This document shows, one piece after another, positions 15,858 through 24,698 of a stretch of 45,131 bases of DNA (position 1 is the stretch's first letter; each line of letters starts with the position of its first letter). Origin of the DNA: Rhodospirillaceae bacterium (lineage in GTDB: Bacteria > Pseudomonadota > Alphaproteobacteria > Rhodospirillales > JABHCV01); assembly GCA_014382375.1 (NCBI GenBank), contig JACNJU010000089.1, positions 1 through 45,131 of the forward strand. Direction: 5' to 3'. The translations under genes and the position numbers were made by a program. The notes beneath the pieces are model-generated. The model was not told the DNA's origin. It saw nothing but the letters and a program-made list of their open reading frames with translations, and made no database searches.

Positions 15858-16016
15858 TCTGACCTCCTTTTTCCACTTCTATGTCATTGCCCAACATTCA
15901 GTTGAGCCCGTAGCGTTCTGCCACGAGCGAGCAGTATGGCATAAATAACTACAAAAGGGAATCGGATTGTCAATTCCGCCACAAAATCGACTGCACAGCC
16001 AAACGAGTCTTTAATT

Positions 16017-16048
16017 TTGACGCCAACTCACTGATTCTGTTATATAAT
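16017..16048 (+). promoter_or_regulatory. sigma-70-type promoter for the chemoreceptor-like gene
   Basis: TTGACG at 16017-16022, then an 18-nt spacer to TATATA (16041-16046), overlapping TATAAT at 16043-16048. This is a strong match. Transcription would start near 16054, about 35 nt before the ATG at 16091. It lies in the 233-bp gap 15858-16090; I see nothing else in that gap beyond the ribosome site of the divergent small gene. Confidence 0.7.
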
Positions 16049-16090
16049 AATCCCTTAGGCAAAAACCTTAAGGCAAACTGGGAGCACACT

Positions 16091-18025
16091 ATGGCTATTG
16101 AGCCATTTTCAAGCGATCAAACGCAAGGCCAATCCGGGCCCGAATCTACCGACTTTCAGGATCGCACTTTTATGGGCGGTATTGGCCTGTCAACGCGCTC
16201 TTCTCTGTTTGCTATGCTCGGTATCGCTGTGCTGATCTGTGGCGGTTTTGGACTTTATTATGCCGACAAGGAACTGGCAAAAGCCGATGCGATGCTTAGC
16301 CGAGCAACCGACCTCAACACTTTTGCCGCCGCCATCGAACGGGATGTCTGGCGCATCCGGGCCGAACAGGGAGAGTTGTCGAAAAAATCCTCCGACGCCG
16401 CCCGCGCCACCACCCAGGAGCATCTCGCACTGGCCGCTGCTCTTGGCCAAAAACTCGATGAACTTTATCAGCGCCCCGGGGCCGCCCCGATGGGCGAACA
16501 CGTTTCAACGCTGCGCGAGGCGGTTGCCCAATACGGCGAGCAGTATGAAAAGTCCATGCAACAGGCGGCAACCCCTGGGCCTGATTTAACCAGCCTGGAA
16601 GCTGATATACGCAGGGCCATCCGCAACATCGGCAAAACCCTGACCACGCTCAATTCTCTCAGCATCAATGAGACGATGATGGCGATCAGGGCGGCAACCA
16701 CGGAATTTGTCGAAGGCGGACTTAGCCGTGACCTGATTGTCATTGAAGGCCACCAAAAGGAATTCTACCGATTGCTGATTTCGATTCCCATGCCCGAAGA
16801 AACCAAGAGCGCCTTACAGCTTGGAATTAATGACTATAACAACGCCCTCACCGCATACGCCAAGGTCAAGCTGGTTGCCAATAATACGCGTGATCGTCTT
16901 GACGAAATCATTTCCTACATGACCCCCAGCGTTGATGCCATCACCGGCTATGCCGGAGGTAATTTTGTCGAAGCCAAAGCCGGGCGTGCCGCGCTTCGTC
17001 AACAGTATCGCACCTTGATTGCCGCTGGCGGCGCGGGCGCGGTCATGCTGATGCTGTTATTCGGCCTGGCCATGTTGCGATCCATATCCGGGCCCGTTTC
17101 CGCCGCCGCCAAGGCGGCGAAAAGTCTCAGGCGCGGTGATACGGATATTGCCGTCTGGGGATTGGCTAACGAGGATGAGACCGGCGACATCGCCCGCGCC
17201 TTCTGGGCTTTAAAAGGAAGCCTGATCGAAGCCAAAAAACTTGGCGAGGAAATGGATAAAATCAGGAGCGATGCCGAACGTGGTCGTGCCGCCAGCGCCG
17301 AAACAGAATGGTTGCGCCGTGACCTGGAGTCCATGAAGGCCGAGGCCGACAAGGGCAAGGAGGCGCTTGCCGAGGTCGCCCTGCTGCGCAAGGTCATCGA
17401 CGCCACTGCCGACACCATCAGCGAGAAACAGATCGCCAAAGACAACGAAGCACCACCTGCCCCTGCCCCAGAAGCGGCGAGCGATATGTCGCTGGACAGT
17501 ATTTCTTCGATCAGCAGACAGGTTGCACGTTCATCCGAAAATGTCACCGCCGCTGCCGACGAGGCCGAACGGACCGGCACCCTGATTAGAAACCTGTCGG
17601 ACGCATCGGGTAAAGTTGATGCTATCGAAAGCCTGATCGCCTTGATTGGCGAGCAATCGGATATGCTGGTGATCAACGCCCCGCCACAAAGTCCCGATAC
17701 CAATCTTATTATCCTGAACGGCGACGCTCGCACCAACGGCGCCGAAAATTTTGATGCCATCGCTCAGCGTTTCGACGCCATTCGCGCCGCCGCCAGTAAA
17801 GCCAACTGGGCGGTTCGTGATATTGGCAACCTGATTAAGGACTCGCGAGATGTCGCCCTCGACATCGCCCGCCTGTCATCAAGCGAAGCGCTCGAAGTGA
17901 CAACTGACCTTTTGCAACAATCTGAATACCTGCGGGGAATGCTCGATAATCTGGTCAATAAAATGCAAGACCAGATCACAGATGTCCCGGAGCAAAAGAC
18001 CAGCGACGAAGATTTACTTTCTTAA
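16091..18025 (+). CDS. chemoreceptor-like membrane protein with a degenerate signalling tip
   Basis: 644 aa, GGGAG ribosome site. TM1 at about residues 37-57, a helical periplasmic domain of about 250 residues, TM2 at about 309-332, a HAMP domain (about 333-385), then a long coiled coil (about 386-460), a Pro/Ala linker and a C-terminal helical region. The last part aligns loosely with the methyl-accepting chemotaxis signalling hairpin: [12 protein letters not shown] stands where IAxQTNLLALNA is expected. It is followed by an 11-15 residue insertion ([15 protein letters not shown]), then [19 protein letters not shown] in place of the conserved ARAGExGxGFAVVAxEVR. The usual CheA/CheW-binding tip is therefore not intact. 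It probably senses an extracytoplasmic cue but signals through something else, or has lost function. The 3' end overlaps that of pgk by 12 bp, tail to tail. Confidence 0.85.
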   Translation: MAIEPFSSDQTQGQSGPESTDFQDRTFMGGIGLSTRSSLFAMLGIAVLICGGFGLYYADKELAKADAMLSRATDLNTFAAAIERDVWRIRAEQGELSKKSSDAARATTQEHLALAAALGQKLDELYQRPGAAPMGEHVSTLREAVAQYGEQYEKSMQQAATPGPDLTSLEADIRRAIRNIGKTLTTLNSLSINETMMAIRAATTEFVEGGLSRDLIVIEGHQKEFYRLLISIPMPEETKSALQLGINDYNNALTAYAKVKLVANNTRDRLDEIISYMTPSVDAITGYAGGNFVEAKAGRAALRQQYRTLIAAGGAGAVMLMLLFGLAMLRSISGPVSAAAKAAKSLRRGDTDIAVWGLANEDETGDIARAFWALKGSLIEAKKLGEEMDKIRSDAERGRAASAETEWLRRDLESMKAEADKGKEALAEVALLRKVIDATADTISEKQIAKDNEAPPAPAPEAASDMSLDSISSISRQVARSSENVTAAADEAERTGTLIRNLSDASGKVDAIESLIALIGEQSDMLVINAPPQSPDTNLIILNGDARTNGAENFDAIAQRFDAIRAAASKANWAVRDIGNLIKDSRDVALDIARLSSSEALEVTTDLLQQSEYLRGMLDNLVNKMQDQITDVPEQKTSDEDLLS

Positions 18026-19207
18026 CACCTCGACCCCGGGAAGTTTCTTGCCTTCCATCCATTCCAGAAAAGCGCCACCGGCTGTTGAAATGTAAGAGAA
18101 ATCATCACTGACACCGGCGTGAGCCAGTGCCGCGACCGTATCGCCACCACCGGCGACACTGACCATTTGGCCCGCAGTTGTCATCCGCGCCGCGGCTTGG
18201 GCGACGGCGTTGGTGCCAGCATCAAAGGGCGGAATCTCAAAAGCGCCGAAGGGACCATTCCAGACCAGGGTCTTGCATTGCTCCAGCTTAGCCGTGACAT
18301 CGGCAACCGAAGCCGGGCCCACATCAAGCATCATCGCATCGGACGGTATGGCATCCAGGGCGACGGTTTGGCTGTCCGCCCCGGCTTTAAATTCACGGGC
18401 AACGACGGCGTCGACGGGAAGCACAATATCACAACCGGCTTTTTCGGCAGCGCTGAGGATGCCACGAGCCGCATCTGCCATATCTTTTTCGCACAAGGAA
18501 TTTCCAACATCGATACCCTTGGCAAACAGGAAGGTATTGGCCATGCCACCGCCGATGATCAGGACATCAACTTTTTGAGAAAGATTGCCCAGCACTTCCA
18601 TTTTTGTTGACACCTTGGCCCCACCGACGACGGCGGCGACTGGCGATTGCGGGTTTTCCAGTGCCCGCGCCAGGGATTCAACTTCGACCTGCATCAGCCG
18701 ACCGGCAGCCGATGGCAGCAAGTGGGCCAGCCCTTCGGTCGAGGCATGTGCCCGGTGCGAGCACGAAAACGCGTCGCTGACATAAAGATCGCCCAGGTTC
18801 GACAACTTCACCGCAAAGGCCTTGTCATTGGCTTCTTCATCGGCGTGGAAGCGCAGATTTTCCAGCATCACAATATCGCCTTCGGCCATCGCATCAATTG
18901 TCATCCGGGCGCTCTCGCCGACCGTGTCGGTAGCAAAGGCGACGGGATGGCCGCATGACTGGGACAAGGCCTTGGCAACCGGGGCCAGCGACATTTCGGG
19001 AACGACCTGTCCTTTGGGGCGTCCGAAATGAGAGATCACGATGACTTTGGCACCCTTGTCGGACAATTCCGTCAAGGTCGGCACGGTGCGGTCAATGCGG
19101 GTGGTGTCAGTGACCTGACCGTCCTTCATGGGTACGTTCAGATCGGCACGCACGAGAACCCGCTTACCCGCGACATCAAGGTCGTCAATGGTCTTGAATT
19201 GTGACAT
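18014..19207 (-). CDS. pgk: phosphoglycerate kinase
   Basis: Glycolytic/gluconeogenic ATP-forming step between 1,3-bisphosphoglycerate and 3-phosphoglycerate; cytoplasmic. 397 aa. N-terminal substrate region [21 protein letters not shown] and HFGRPKG; C-terminal nucleotide region [17 protein letters not shown] and [22 protein letters not shown] precedes the ATG. No other glycolytic genes are adjacent. The 3' end overlaps the chemoreceptor-like gene, with no room for a separate terminator. Confidence 0.98.
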   Translation of the reverse strand: MSQFKTIDDLDVAGKRVLVRADLNVPMKDGQVTDTTRIDRTVPTLTELSDKGAKVIVISHFGRPKGQVVPEMSLAPVAKALSQSCGHPVAFATDTVGESARMTIDAMAEGDIVMLENLRFHADEEANDKAFAVKLSNLGDLYVSDAFSCSHRAHASTEGLAHLLPSAAGRLMQVEVESLARALENPQSPVAAVVGGAKVSTKMEVLGNLSQKVDVLIIGGGMANTFLFAKGIDVGNSLCEKDMADAARGILSAAEKAGCDIVLPVDAVVAREFKAGADSQTVALDAIPSDAMMLDVGPASVADVTAKLEQCKTLVWNGPFGAFEIPPFDAGTNAVAQAAARMTTAGQMVSVAGGGDTVAALAHAGVSDDFSYISTAGGAFLEWMEGKKLPGVEVLRK

Positions 19208-19270
19208 GGCTAAAAGTCTCTCTTTTAAGGGAAAAGCAAAGCTGATGAGTTATCCTCATTGCAGCCCTGA

Positions 19271-19304
19271 AGCGCAACACCCCTTGGGGTGGGGAGCTGG
19301 CGCT
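19271..19304 (-). terminator. hairpin after the histidine kinase gene
   Basis: Inner stem CACCCC-TT-GGGGTG (19278-19291) and outer arms AGCGC / GCGCT (19271-19275 / 19300-19304). The outer arm touches the stop codon of the kinase. No U-run follows, so it may be an inefficient or Rho-assisted end, or an RNA 3' stabiliser. Confidence 0.4.
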
Positions 19305-20638
19305 TAACCTGCCGGCAGTTTCAACCTTGCCGCCAGCCCGCCCAGAGTTGAATGGGACAGGTCAAGCTTTCCTTCGTAGAGTTCGGCGACATCACGGACG
19401 ATGGATAACCCCAGGCCACTACCCGGAGTCGTCTCGTCCAGCCTGCGGCCCCTGTCGATGACATCCGAAAGCGCCGTTTCGGGGATGCCCGGGCCATCAT
19501 CTTCGATACTGAGCAACAACCACTGGCCTTCCTGCCTGCCGTCAACACGGACCTGTGAGGTCGCCCATTTGCAGGCATTGTCCATCAGATTACCAAGCAT
19601 TTCCTCAAGATCCTGTCGCTCGCCCTGGAATGACAGCCCCTCGACACCATGAACTGTGATTTCGATATTTTTCTTATCATGAATACGCATCAGGGTGCGC
19701 TGCAGGGCGAGAGTGGTTTCCCCCAGATCGGCGCGAACACCGAGGACACCACGGGAGCCTGCGGCCCGGGCTTTTGACAGATGGCGATTGATCTGGTCGT
19801 TCATCATCGCCGCTTCATGGCGAATGCTGTCGGCGACCTCGCCTTTAACGTGATTGGCCTCATTCAACAAGACAGCCAACGGTGTTTTCAGGGCGTGAGC
19901 CAGATTGCCAGCCTGGGTGCGGGCACGCTCAAGGATTTCCGTATTATGATCAAGAAGCCCATTGAGTTCATCGGCAAGGGGTTCAATTTCAGCCGCGAAC
20001 GGGCCGATCATGCGGGTCGCCCGACCGGCCCGAACCTGGGCCAGTTCTTCACGCATTTGAATAAGCGGCCTGATACCGAAACGAACCTGAAGAAAAGCCG
20101 CCGCCATTAACCCGATCCCCAACAGGGAAAGCGCGATAGCCAGAATTCCGGCAAAATCGCGGGTCGCCCTTTCGATATCGTCTGCGGGGCCCGCAACCAG
20201 AATGGTAACCGGCGCTCTTGCGTCAGGCAGGGTATAGGTCCGGGCCATGGCGCGCAGGGATTGATTTCTTGGTCCTGTAATGTAGAACGCGGTTTCGCTT
20301 TCCCTTGAAAGCTGGGCCGGGGTGGTTATTTTCTGATCCCAGAGAGAACGGGATTTATCGACCGGTTCACCGAGTGTCAGGATTTCCCAATACCAGCCCG
20401 AAAGAGGCCTGTTATAGCGCGGTTCGGCCGGATGCCGGGTGAGGACAGCATTGCCGGTCTCGTTGACCCCAGCCAGGGCCAGCAATTCTTCAAGCTGGTC
20501 GTGCATTTCCTTATCAAAATTGATTTCCACATGATTACGAAACAAACCCGTCAACACAAAACCGGTCACCACCAATGCTATGGCAATCCACAAAGTGGCG
20601 CCGAGCATCAAGCGACGATTGAGGGAAGGTCCGGTCAT
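19304..20638 (-). CDS. sensor histidine kinase
   Basis: 444 aa inner-membrane kinase. TM1 about residues 13-33, periplasmic loop about 34-163, TM2 about 164-184, HAMP-like linker, H-box NLAHALKTPLAVLL with phosphoacceptor H248, N-box NLMDNACKWA, G-boxes DDGPGIP and GSGLGLSIV. It resembles PhoQ/QseC-type kinases. Cognate regulator directly upstream (10 bp). Further upstream in the same direction are a PepSY protein and a cytochrome b, so a redox or cell-envelope signal is plausible. Confidence 0.93.
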   Translation of the reverse strand: MTGPSLNRRLMLGATLWIAIALVVTGFVLTGLFRNHVEINFDKEMHDQLEELLALAGVNETGNAVLTRHPAEPRYNRPLSGWYWEILTLGEPVDKSRSLWDQKITTPAQLSRESETAFYITGPRNQSLRAMARTYTLPDARAPVTILVAGPADDIERATRDFAGILAIALSLLGIGLMAAAFLQVRFGIRPLIQMREELAQVRAGRATRMIGPFAAEIEPLADELNGLLDHNTEILERARTQAGNLAHALKTPLAVLLNEANHVKGEVADSIRHEAAMMNDQINRHLSKARAAGSRGVLGVRADLGETTLALQRTLMRIHDKKNIEITVHGVEGLSFQGERQDLEEMLGNLMDNACKWATSQVRVDGRQEGQWLLLSIEDDGPGIPETALSDVIDRGRRLDETTPGSGLGLSIVRDVAELYEGKLDLSHSTLGGLAARLKLPAG

Positions 20639-20647
20639 GGCCCCTCT

Positions 20648-21319
20648 TCAGGTTTCTTTTTCTGACGGCGACAGTGAATAACCACGGCCGCGATGAGTCT
20701 TGATGGCCCCGAACCCGAGTTTTTTGCGCAAGCGACCAATGAACACCTCAATGGTATTGGAATCCCGGTCAAAATCCTGGTCATAAATGTGTTCAGTCAG
20801 TTCCGTGCGAGAGACAACCCTGTCCAGATGATGCATCAGGTAGGAAAGAACTTTCAGCTCGTTGGCGGTCAGCGTGACCGGCATCCCATCAAGCGTAACC
20901 TTGCCGCTGCGTGTGTCGAACTGTATCGGCCCGCAATCGATAAGCGGCTTTGCCAGTCCTGCAGAGCGACGAATCAGGGCACGCAGACGGGCCAACAGTT
21001 CTTCCATGTTGAACGGCTTGGTGACGTAATCATCTGCCCCTTTATCAAAACCCGAGACCTTCTCGCTCCAGGTTTCCCGCGCCGTCAGGATCAGCACCGG
21101 CATGGTTTTTCCCTGAGTGCGCCAGCGCTCAAGAACTGTCAGGCCATCAACCTTGGGTAACCCCAGATCGAGCACCACTGCGTCATAGGGTTCGGTCGTA
21201 CCGAGAAATTCACCTTCCTCACCATCGTTTGCGATGTCGATGGTGTATCCGGCTTCCTGCAACGCCTTGCCAATCTGCTTGGCCAGTTCAATCTCGTCTT
21301 CAACAATCAGAACCCTCAT
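20648..21319 (-). CDS. OmpR-family response regulator
   Basis: 223 aa. Receiver domain with E7/D8/E9 acidic residues, phosphoacceptor D51, T79 and K101; winged-helix DNA-binding domain from about residue 130 (LTANELKVLSYLMHH... then DSNTIEVFIGRLRKKLG). Its start overlaps the PepSY gene stop by 4 bp (ATGA), and the kinase follows. The obvious target candidates are this operon itself and the divergent cytochrome operon at 22592, whose promoter carries a long dyad. That is inference. Confidence 0.95.
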   Translation of the reverse strand: MRVLIVEDEIELAKQIGKALQEAGYTIDIANDGEEGEFLGTTEPYDAVVLDLGLPKVDGLTVLERWRTQGKTMPVLILTARETWSEKVSGFDKGADDYVTKPFNMEELLARLRALIRRSAGLAKPLIDCGPIQFDTRSGKVTLDGMPVTLTANELKVLSYLMHHLDRVVSRTELTEHIYDQDFDRDSNTIEVFIGRLRKKLGFGAIKTHRGRGYSLSPSEKET

Positions 21320-21738
21320 GGTTCTTGCTCCCTTTCCGGTATCTGGATGTTTTTTCGCGCCTTCTCTTCACCGTGACCCCTGACCTCGATGAGTTCGGCA
21401 GTCCGGGCATCCAGTTTAAGTTTCAGAAGATTGCCCTGCGGCGTCAACAATTTGATTTCATAGATAAATCCACTCATGAAATGATTGCTGTCCGCGTCCG
21501 TACCGCTTTCATTTTCAAAGCCTTCATCACCTTCATCTTCCAGCTCGACCTCGATGATTGATCCCTCGTAAATGGATTCAACTTTCTCAAGAATGAAAGC
21601 CAAGGCAACAATATCACCCTTTTCGACAGCAGCGCGGGCGCGTTCGTGGTCGGATACGTCATCGGCCTGGGCAGGCCCGGAAAACAGGGTAATGGCGGCT
21701 ATCAGGACCAGAAGATATCTCACGGCAGCAAACGCCAT
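21316..21738 (-). CDS. secreted PepSY-domain protein
   Basis: 140 aa from the ATG at 21738, which starts a clear signal peptide (MAFAAVRYLLVLIAAITLFS...AQA). The upstream-extended ORF is not credible because the signal peptide would be internal. The mature part, from DHERARAAVEKGDIVALAFILEKVE to YEIKLLTPQGNLLKLKLDARTAE, is a PepSY fold, with an acidic insertion (about 75-105) between its halves. It overlaps the end of the cytochrome b gene by 19 bp and lacks its own ribosome site, so it is probably translated by coupling. PepSY proteins often accompany such sensor/regulator pairs. Confidence 0.85.
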   Translation of the reverse strand: MAFAAVRYLLVLIAAITLFSGPAQADDVSDHERARAAVEKGDIVALAFILEKVESIYEGSIIEVELEDEGDEGFENESGTDADSNHFMSGFIYEIKLLTPQGNLLKLKLDARTAELIEVRGHGEEKARKNIQIPEREQEP

Positions 21739-22421
21739 ATAGCGGCAATGGAAAGGGCGACTGCCAGGGCAACGCGCCACCAGCCAACATTTGCGATACT
21801 GGAAATGTTTTCCCCGGCGGGGACTGATTTGTTCCCGTTCCACATAGCGCGGAGTAAATTTTCGCCCGACATCAGGCCATGACCAATAACGCCCAGCACA
21901 TGAAAACCAATCAGGAAGCCAAGCAGACCGGCAATCCCTTCATGCAGTTCGCCCAGGACGTTCGACATCCATGGCGATACAGTTTCAACCAGCGGTCCGG
22001 AATAACCATCATCGGATATGAACAGGCCACTGAAAGACGCCACCGTCAAGGTGACCAGAAGGGCGATGATCATCCAGCCGCCAACAGGATTGTGACCCAC
22101 GTAATAAGGTGCCTGAAACATGATCAGGTTTTTAGCGTATTCGCGGACCTTGGTCCAACCCTTGACGAAATCTGTAAACAGAGCGTGGCGGGAGCCGATA
22201 ACACCCCAGATGATACGAAAAACAATCATCGCCAGAATGACGATCCCGGAAACGATATGGATGTTGAACAACGCCCCGTCGGCTTCCGACGAAATCCAGA
22301 CGATGGCGACAAGAATCAACAGCGACCAGTGGAACACCCTTGTCGGCAGATCCCAGACACGGACGCTCTTGTGCTCTGAAATATTTTCAGGCGGTGCCTC
22401 TACGCTCATTGATTTGTCCAT
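21720..22421 (-). CDS. cytochrome b561-type membrane protein
   Basis: 233 aa from the ATG at 22421 (GGAGAG 10 nt upstream). Four transmembrane helices with the pattern of Ni-hydrogenase/b561-type cytochrome b: VWDLPTRVFHWSLL, GSRHALFTDF, YVGHNPVGGWMIIALL, LHEGIAGLLGFLIGFHVLGVIGHG. The histidines in FHW, NIH, LHE and FHV are the probable haem b ligands, so it would pass electrons across or within the inner membrane. It is paralogous to the first half of the protein at 22592. First gene of the minus-strand operon with PepSY, regulator and kinase. Confidence 0.88.
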   Translation of the reverse strand: MDKSMSVEAPPENISEHKSVRVWDLPTRVFHWSLLILVAIVWISSEADGALFNIHIVSGIVILAMIVFRIIWGVIGSRHALFTDFVKGWTKVREYAKNLIMFQAPYYVGHNPVGGWMIIALLVTLTVASFSGLFISDDGYSGPLVETVSPWMSNVLGELHEGIAGLLGFLIGFHVLGVIGHGLMSGENLLRAMWNGNKSVPAGENISSIANVGWWRVALAVALSIAAIWRLLP

Positions 22422-22504
22422 TATGAAGCAGCTCTCCAGAGACGATACACGAGAGGCCCAAAGTACCCTTACCGAGCCCTCTGTTGACTGTAGGTGTTCT
22501 AAGA

Positions 22505-22541
22505 TGAACGACACCTGAACCGGGACATCAGGCGTCGTTCA
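22505..22541. promoter_or_regulatory. 37-bp dyad overlapping the cytochrome operon promoter
   Basis: TGAACGAC (22505-22512) and GTCGTTCA (22534-22541) are perfectly inverted. Inside them CCTGA (22514-22518) and TCAGG (22528-22532) are also inverted, with one mismatched position between tiers and a 9-bp centre. The centre contains the -35 hexamer of the plus-strand promoter. It is a good operator candidate and lies between two divergent operons. Confidence 0.6.
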
Positions 22542-22550
22542 GCTTATAAT
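22522..22550 (+). promoter_or_regulatory. promoter of the cytochrome b-DHC/SHP operon
   Basis: GGGACA (22522-22527), 17-nt spacer, TATAAT (22545-22550). The -10 is perfect and the -35 matches 4/6. The predicted start near 22557 leaves a leader of about 35 nt before the GTG at 22592. Confidence 0.65.
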
Positions 22551-22591
22551 GTGTAGCTTGTCGACCATCGATAAAGAAGGACCCCACCGCC

Positions 22592-23713
22592 GTGCCCGAC
22601 ACTGAAATTAAAGATCACAAAGTCAAAGTATGGGACTTGCCGACAAGGATATTCCACTGGTCGCTTGTCGCCCTGGTCATGATCGGTTTGATTACCGGTT
22701 TTCTGTCGCCCGAATGGTGGATGGGCGTTCATTTGTGGGCAGGTTACGGAACCGTGTTGCTGGTTATCTTCCGTCTTGTCTGGGGTATTTTTGGTTCTGA
22801 ATATTCCAGGCTGGAAACCTTCACCTTTACGCCCAGGGAAGTTATCGCCCATATCCGGGAAGTGTTTTTCCTGCGCCCGACGCATTACATTGGCCATAAC
22901 CCGGCTGGCGCCTTGATGATCTTCGCGCTTATTTTCATTCTCGTCGGGATCACCTTAAGCGGTCTTCTGGTGCTTGGCGGTGAGGAAAATCAGGGGCCGC
23001 TTGCCGGGGCCGCCAATTATCAGGTCGGCGACCTGGCCGCGGGCATTCACAGCACCCTGACCGTTATTCTGATGGCCCTGATTGTCTTTCATGTTTTCGG
23101 CGTCTTTACGGAGATTCGCCTGAGCGGGGAAAACCTCATCAAATCCATGATCGACGGGTACAAACGTGTCCCCGACAGCATCAAGCCACCCACCCACCGT
23201 GATGCCCGACCGCTTGCTGCAATAACGGCAATGACCGGTTTCGCGATGATTTCCGGTTCCCTGCTGTGGGCATTTTCGACCATGCCGCCCTCTGGGTTGC
23301 TGAAGATGACCGAGAACGAGGATTTTCAAACCGAGTGTGGCGATTGCCATGAGGTCTATCACCCAAGTCTGCTGCCGCGTGCCTCATGGACCAGCATGAT
23401 GGCCAGTCTGGATGATCATTTTGGCGAAGATGCCAGCCTTCCCCCGAAAACCGCGATTGCCATAACCGCCTATCTGTCCGCCCACGCCGCCGAAGAATGG
23501 GACACAGAAGCCGCCAACCGCTTCCGCAATGTTTCCCCCGAAGCACCAATCCAGATTTCTGCAACCCCATACTGGGTTCGCAAACACAACGAAGTAGACG
23601 CTGACATCTTCAAGCGAAAAGGTGTCGGTGGAAAATCCCATTGTAAATCCTGTCATCAGGACGCCGCCAGCGGACGTTTTGACGACCAGAACATCAAAAT
23701 CCCGAAAGAATAG
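22592..23713 (+). CDS. cytochrome b561 / diheme cytochrome c (DHC) fusion
   Basis: 373 aa, GTG start. Residues 1-200 are a four-helix cytochrome b (VWDLPTRIFHWSLVAL, YIGHNPAGALMIFAL, histidines H22, H47, H153 and H167 as probable haem b ligands). A fifth hydrophobic segment at about 206-230 is followed by a periplasmic domain with two haem-attachment motifs, CGDCH (249-253) and CKSCH (351-355). That domain closely parallels the separate DHC protein at 24155: both have the SWxxMMAxLxxHFGEDASL stretch and the RKH...KSxCxxCH end. In characterised systems cytochrome b, DHC and SHP are separate proteins; here b and one DHC are joined. First gene of a plus-strand operon. Confidence 0.9.
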   Translation: MPDTEIKDHKVKVWDLPTRIFHWSLVALVMIGLITGFLSPEWWMGVHLWAGYGTVLLVIFRLVWGIFGSEYSRLETFTFTPREVIAHIREVFFLRPTHYIGHNPAGALMIFALIFILVGITLSGLLVLGGEENQGPLAGAANYQVGDLAAGIHSTLTVILMALIVFHVFGVFTEIRLSGENLIKSMIDGYKRVPDSIKPPTHRDARPLAAITAMTGFAMISGSLLWAFSTMPPSGLLKMTENEDFQTECGDCHEVYHPSLLPRASWTSMMASLDDHFGEDASLPPKTAIAITAYLSAHAAEEWDTEAANRFRNVSPEAPIQISATPYWVRKHNEVDADIFKRKGVGGKSHCKSCHQDAASGRFDDQNIKIPKE

Positions 23714-23724
23714 GAGTGACCCCA

Positions 23725-24153
23725 ATGAAAATGTTAAGCCTTGCTATTGCTCTGAGTACTGTTTTGTCTGCCACCCTTGGCGCCAATACCGCCCAGGCGA
23801 ACCCGGCCCGTGACGCCATTGTCGCCGCCTTCGCCGCCCAGGCAAAAGCCGAAAACCCTTCCTTTGCAGGTTTTTCTGCGGCTGCTGGCAATACCCTGTT
23901 CAACTCGACACATTCAGGCGGCAAACCTGATACACCTTCTTGTACTTCCTGCCACGGGACCACACCGTTTGCCACCGGCGAGACACGCGCCGGAAAAGTG
24001 ATCGAACCCATGGCCGTATCGAAAAACCCTGGTCGTTACACGGACACCGAAAAAGTCGATAAGTGGTTTTTCCGAAATTGCAGAAGCGTCCTTGGCCGCG
24101 AATGCACGGCCCAGGAAAAGGGTGATTATCTGACTTACATGATCTCCCAATAG
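23725..24153 (+). CDS. shp: SHP-type monohaem cytochrome c (DUF1924)
   Basis: 142 aa from the ATG at 23725, with an AGGAG ribosome site. Signal peptide about 1-25 (AQA). Single haem motif CTSCH (73-77) inside GGKPDTPSCTSCHG, and an RNC segment near the end (N118, C119, then C127). These resemble Rhodobacter sphaeroides haem protein SHP, where, from memory, an asparagine in that RNC segment is the sixth haem ligand and the haem binds oxygen and other small molecules. It would receive electrons from DHC. It starts 11 bp after the fusion gene and ends just before dhc. Confidence 0.88.
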   Translation: MKMLSLAIALSTVLSATLGANTAQANPARDAIVAAFAAQAKAENPSFAGFSAAAGNTLFNSTHSGGKPDTPSCTSCHGTTPFATGETRAGKVIEPMAVSKNPGRYTDTEKVDKWFFRNCRSVLGRECTAQEKGDYLTYMISQ

Positions 24154-24154
24154 G

Positions 24155-24682
24155 ATGATCCGTTTCCTCACCCTTTGTGGATTGCTTGCCGTCCTCGCCT
24201 CACCAGCGATGGCCGGTGGGCCTTTTCCACCGATTACCAGTGAGGCGGTGAAAACCGAATGCGCTGAATGTCATCTTTTATACCGTCCGCAAATGCTGCC
24301 GGCGAAATCCTGGGCTGCCATGATGGCTGACCTTGCCAATCATTTTGGCGAAGATGCCAGCCTGGCACCTGGAACATTGAAGGAAGTGACTGACTATCAT
24401 CTGGCTCACGCCTCGGATGTCGACCAACCCCGTCGGGCGAAGAAATTTCTCGCCGGGGTAGACCTCAGCAACCCGCCAATGAAAATTTCCGACACACCGC
24501 GATTTATCCGCAAACACGACGACGTCCCGGTCGCCGCTTTCACCAGCAAGGCTGTCGGCTCAAAATCACGCTGCCAAAAATGCCATACCAAGGCGGCGGA
24601 AGGGAATTTTGAAGATGATTTCGTTGTCATTCCGGGCTACATCAATGTCTTCGGGGTTCTGGTCAAAAAAGTATGGGAATAG
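24155..24682 (+). CDS. dhc: diheme cytochrome c (DHC)
   Basis: 175 aa with a signal peptide (about 1-20, AMAGG). Haem motifs CAECH (36-40) and CQKCH (140-144). The spacing and intervening sequence match the C-terminal domain of the protein at 22592, so this operon encodes two DHC modules, one free and one membrane-tethered. DHC is the known electron donor to SHP. It begins one base after the shp stop, so the two are co-translated. Confidence 0.9.
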   Translation: MIRFLTLCGLLAVLASPAMAGGPFPPITSEAVKTECAECHLLYRPQMLPAKSWAAMMADLANHFGEDASLAPGTLKEVTDYHLAHASDVDQPRRAKKFLAGVDLSNPPMKISDTPRFIRKHDDVPVAAFTSKAVGSKSRCQKCHTKAAEGNFEDDFVVIPGYINVFGVLVKKVWE

Positions 24683-24698
24683 ATTTGGACGCGACTTT

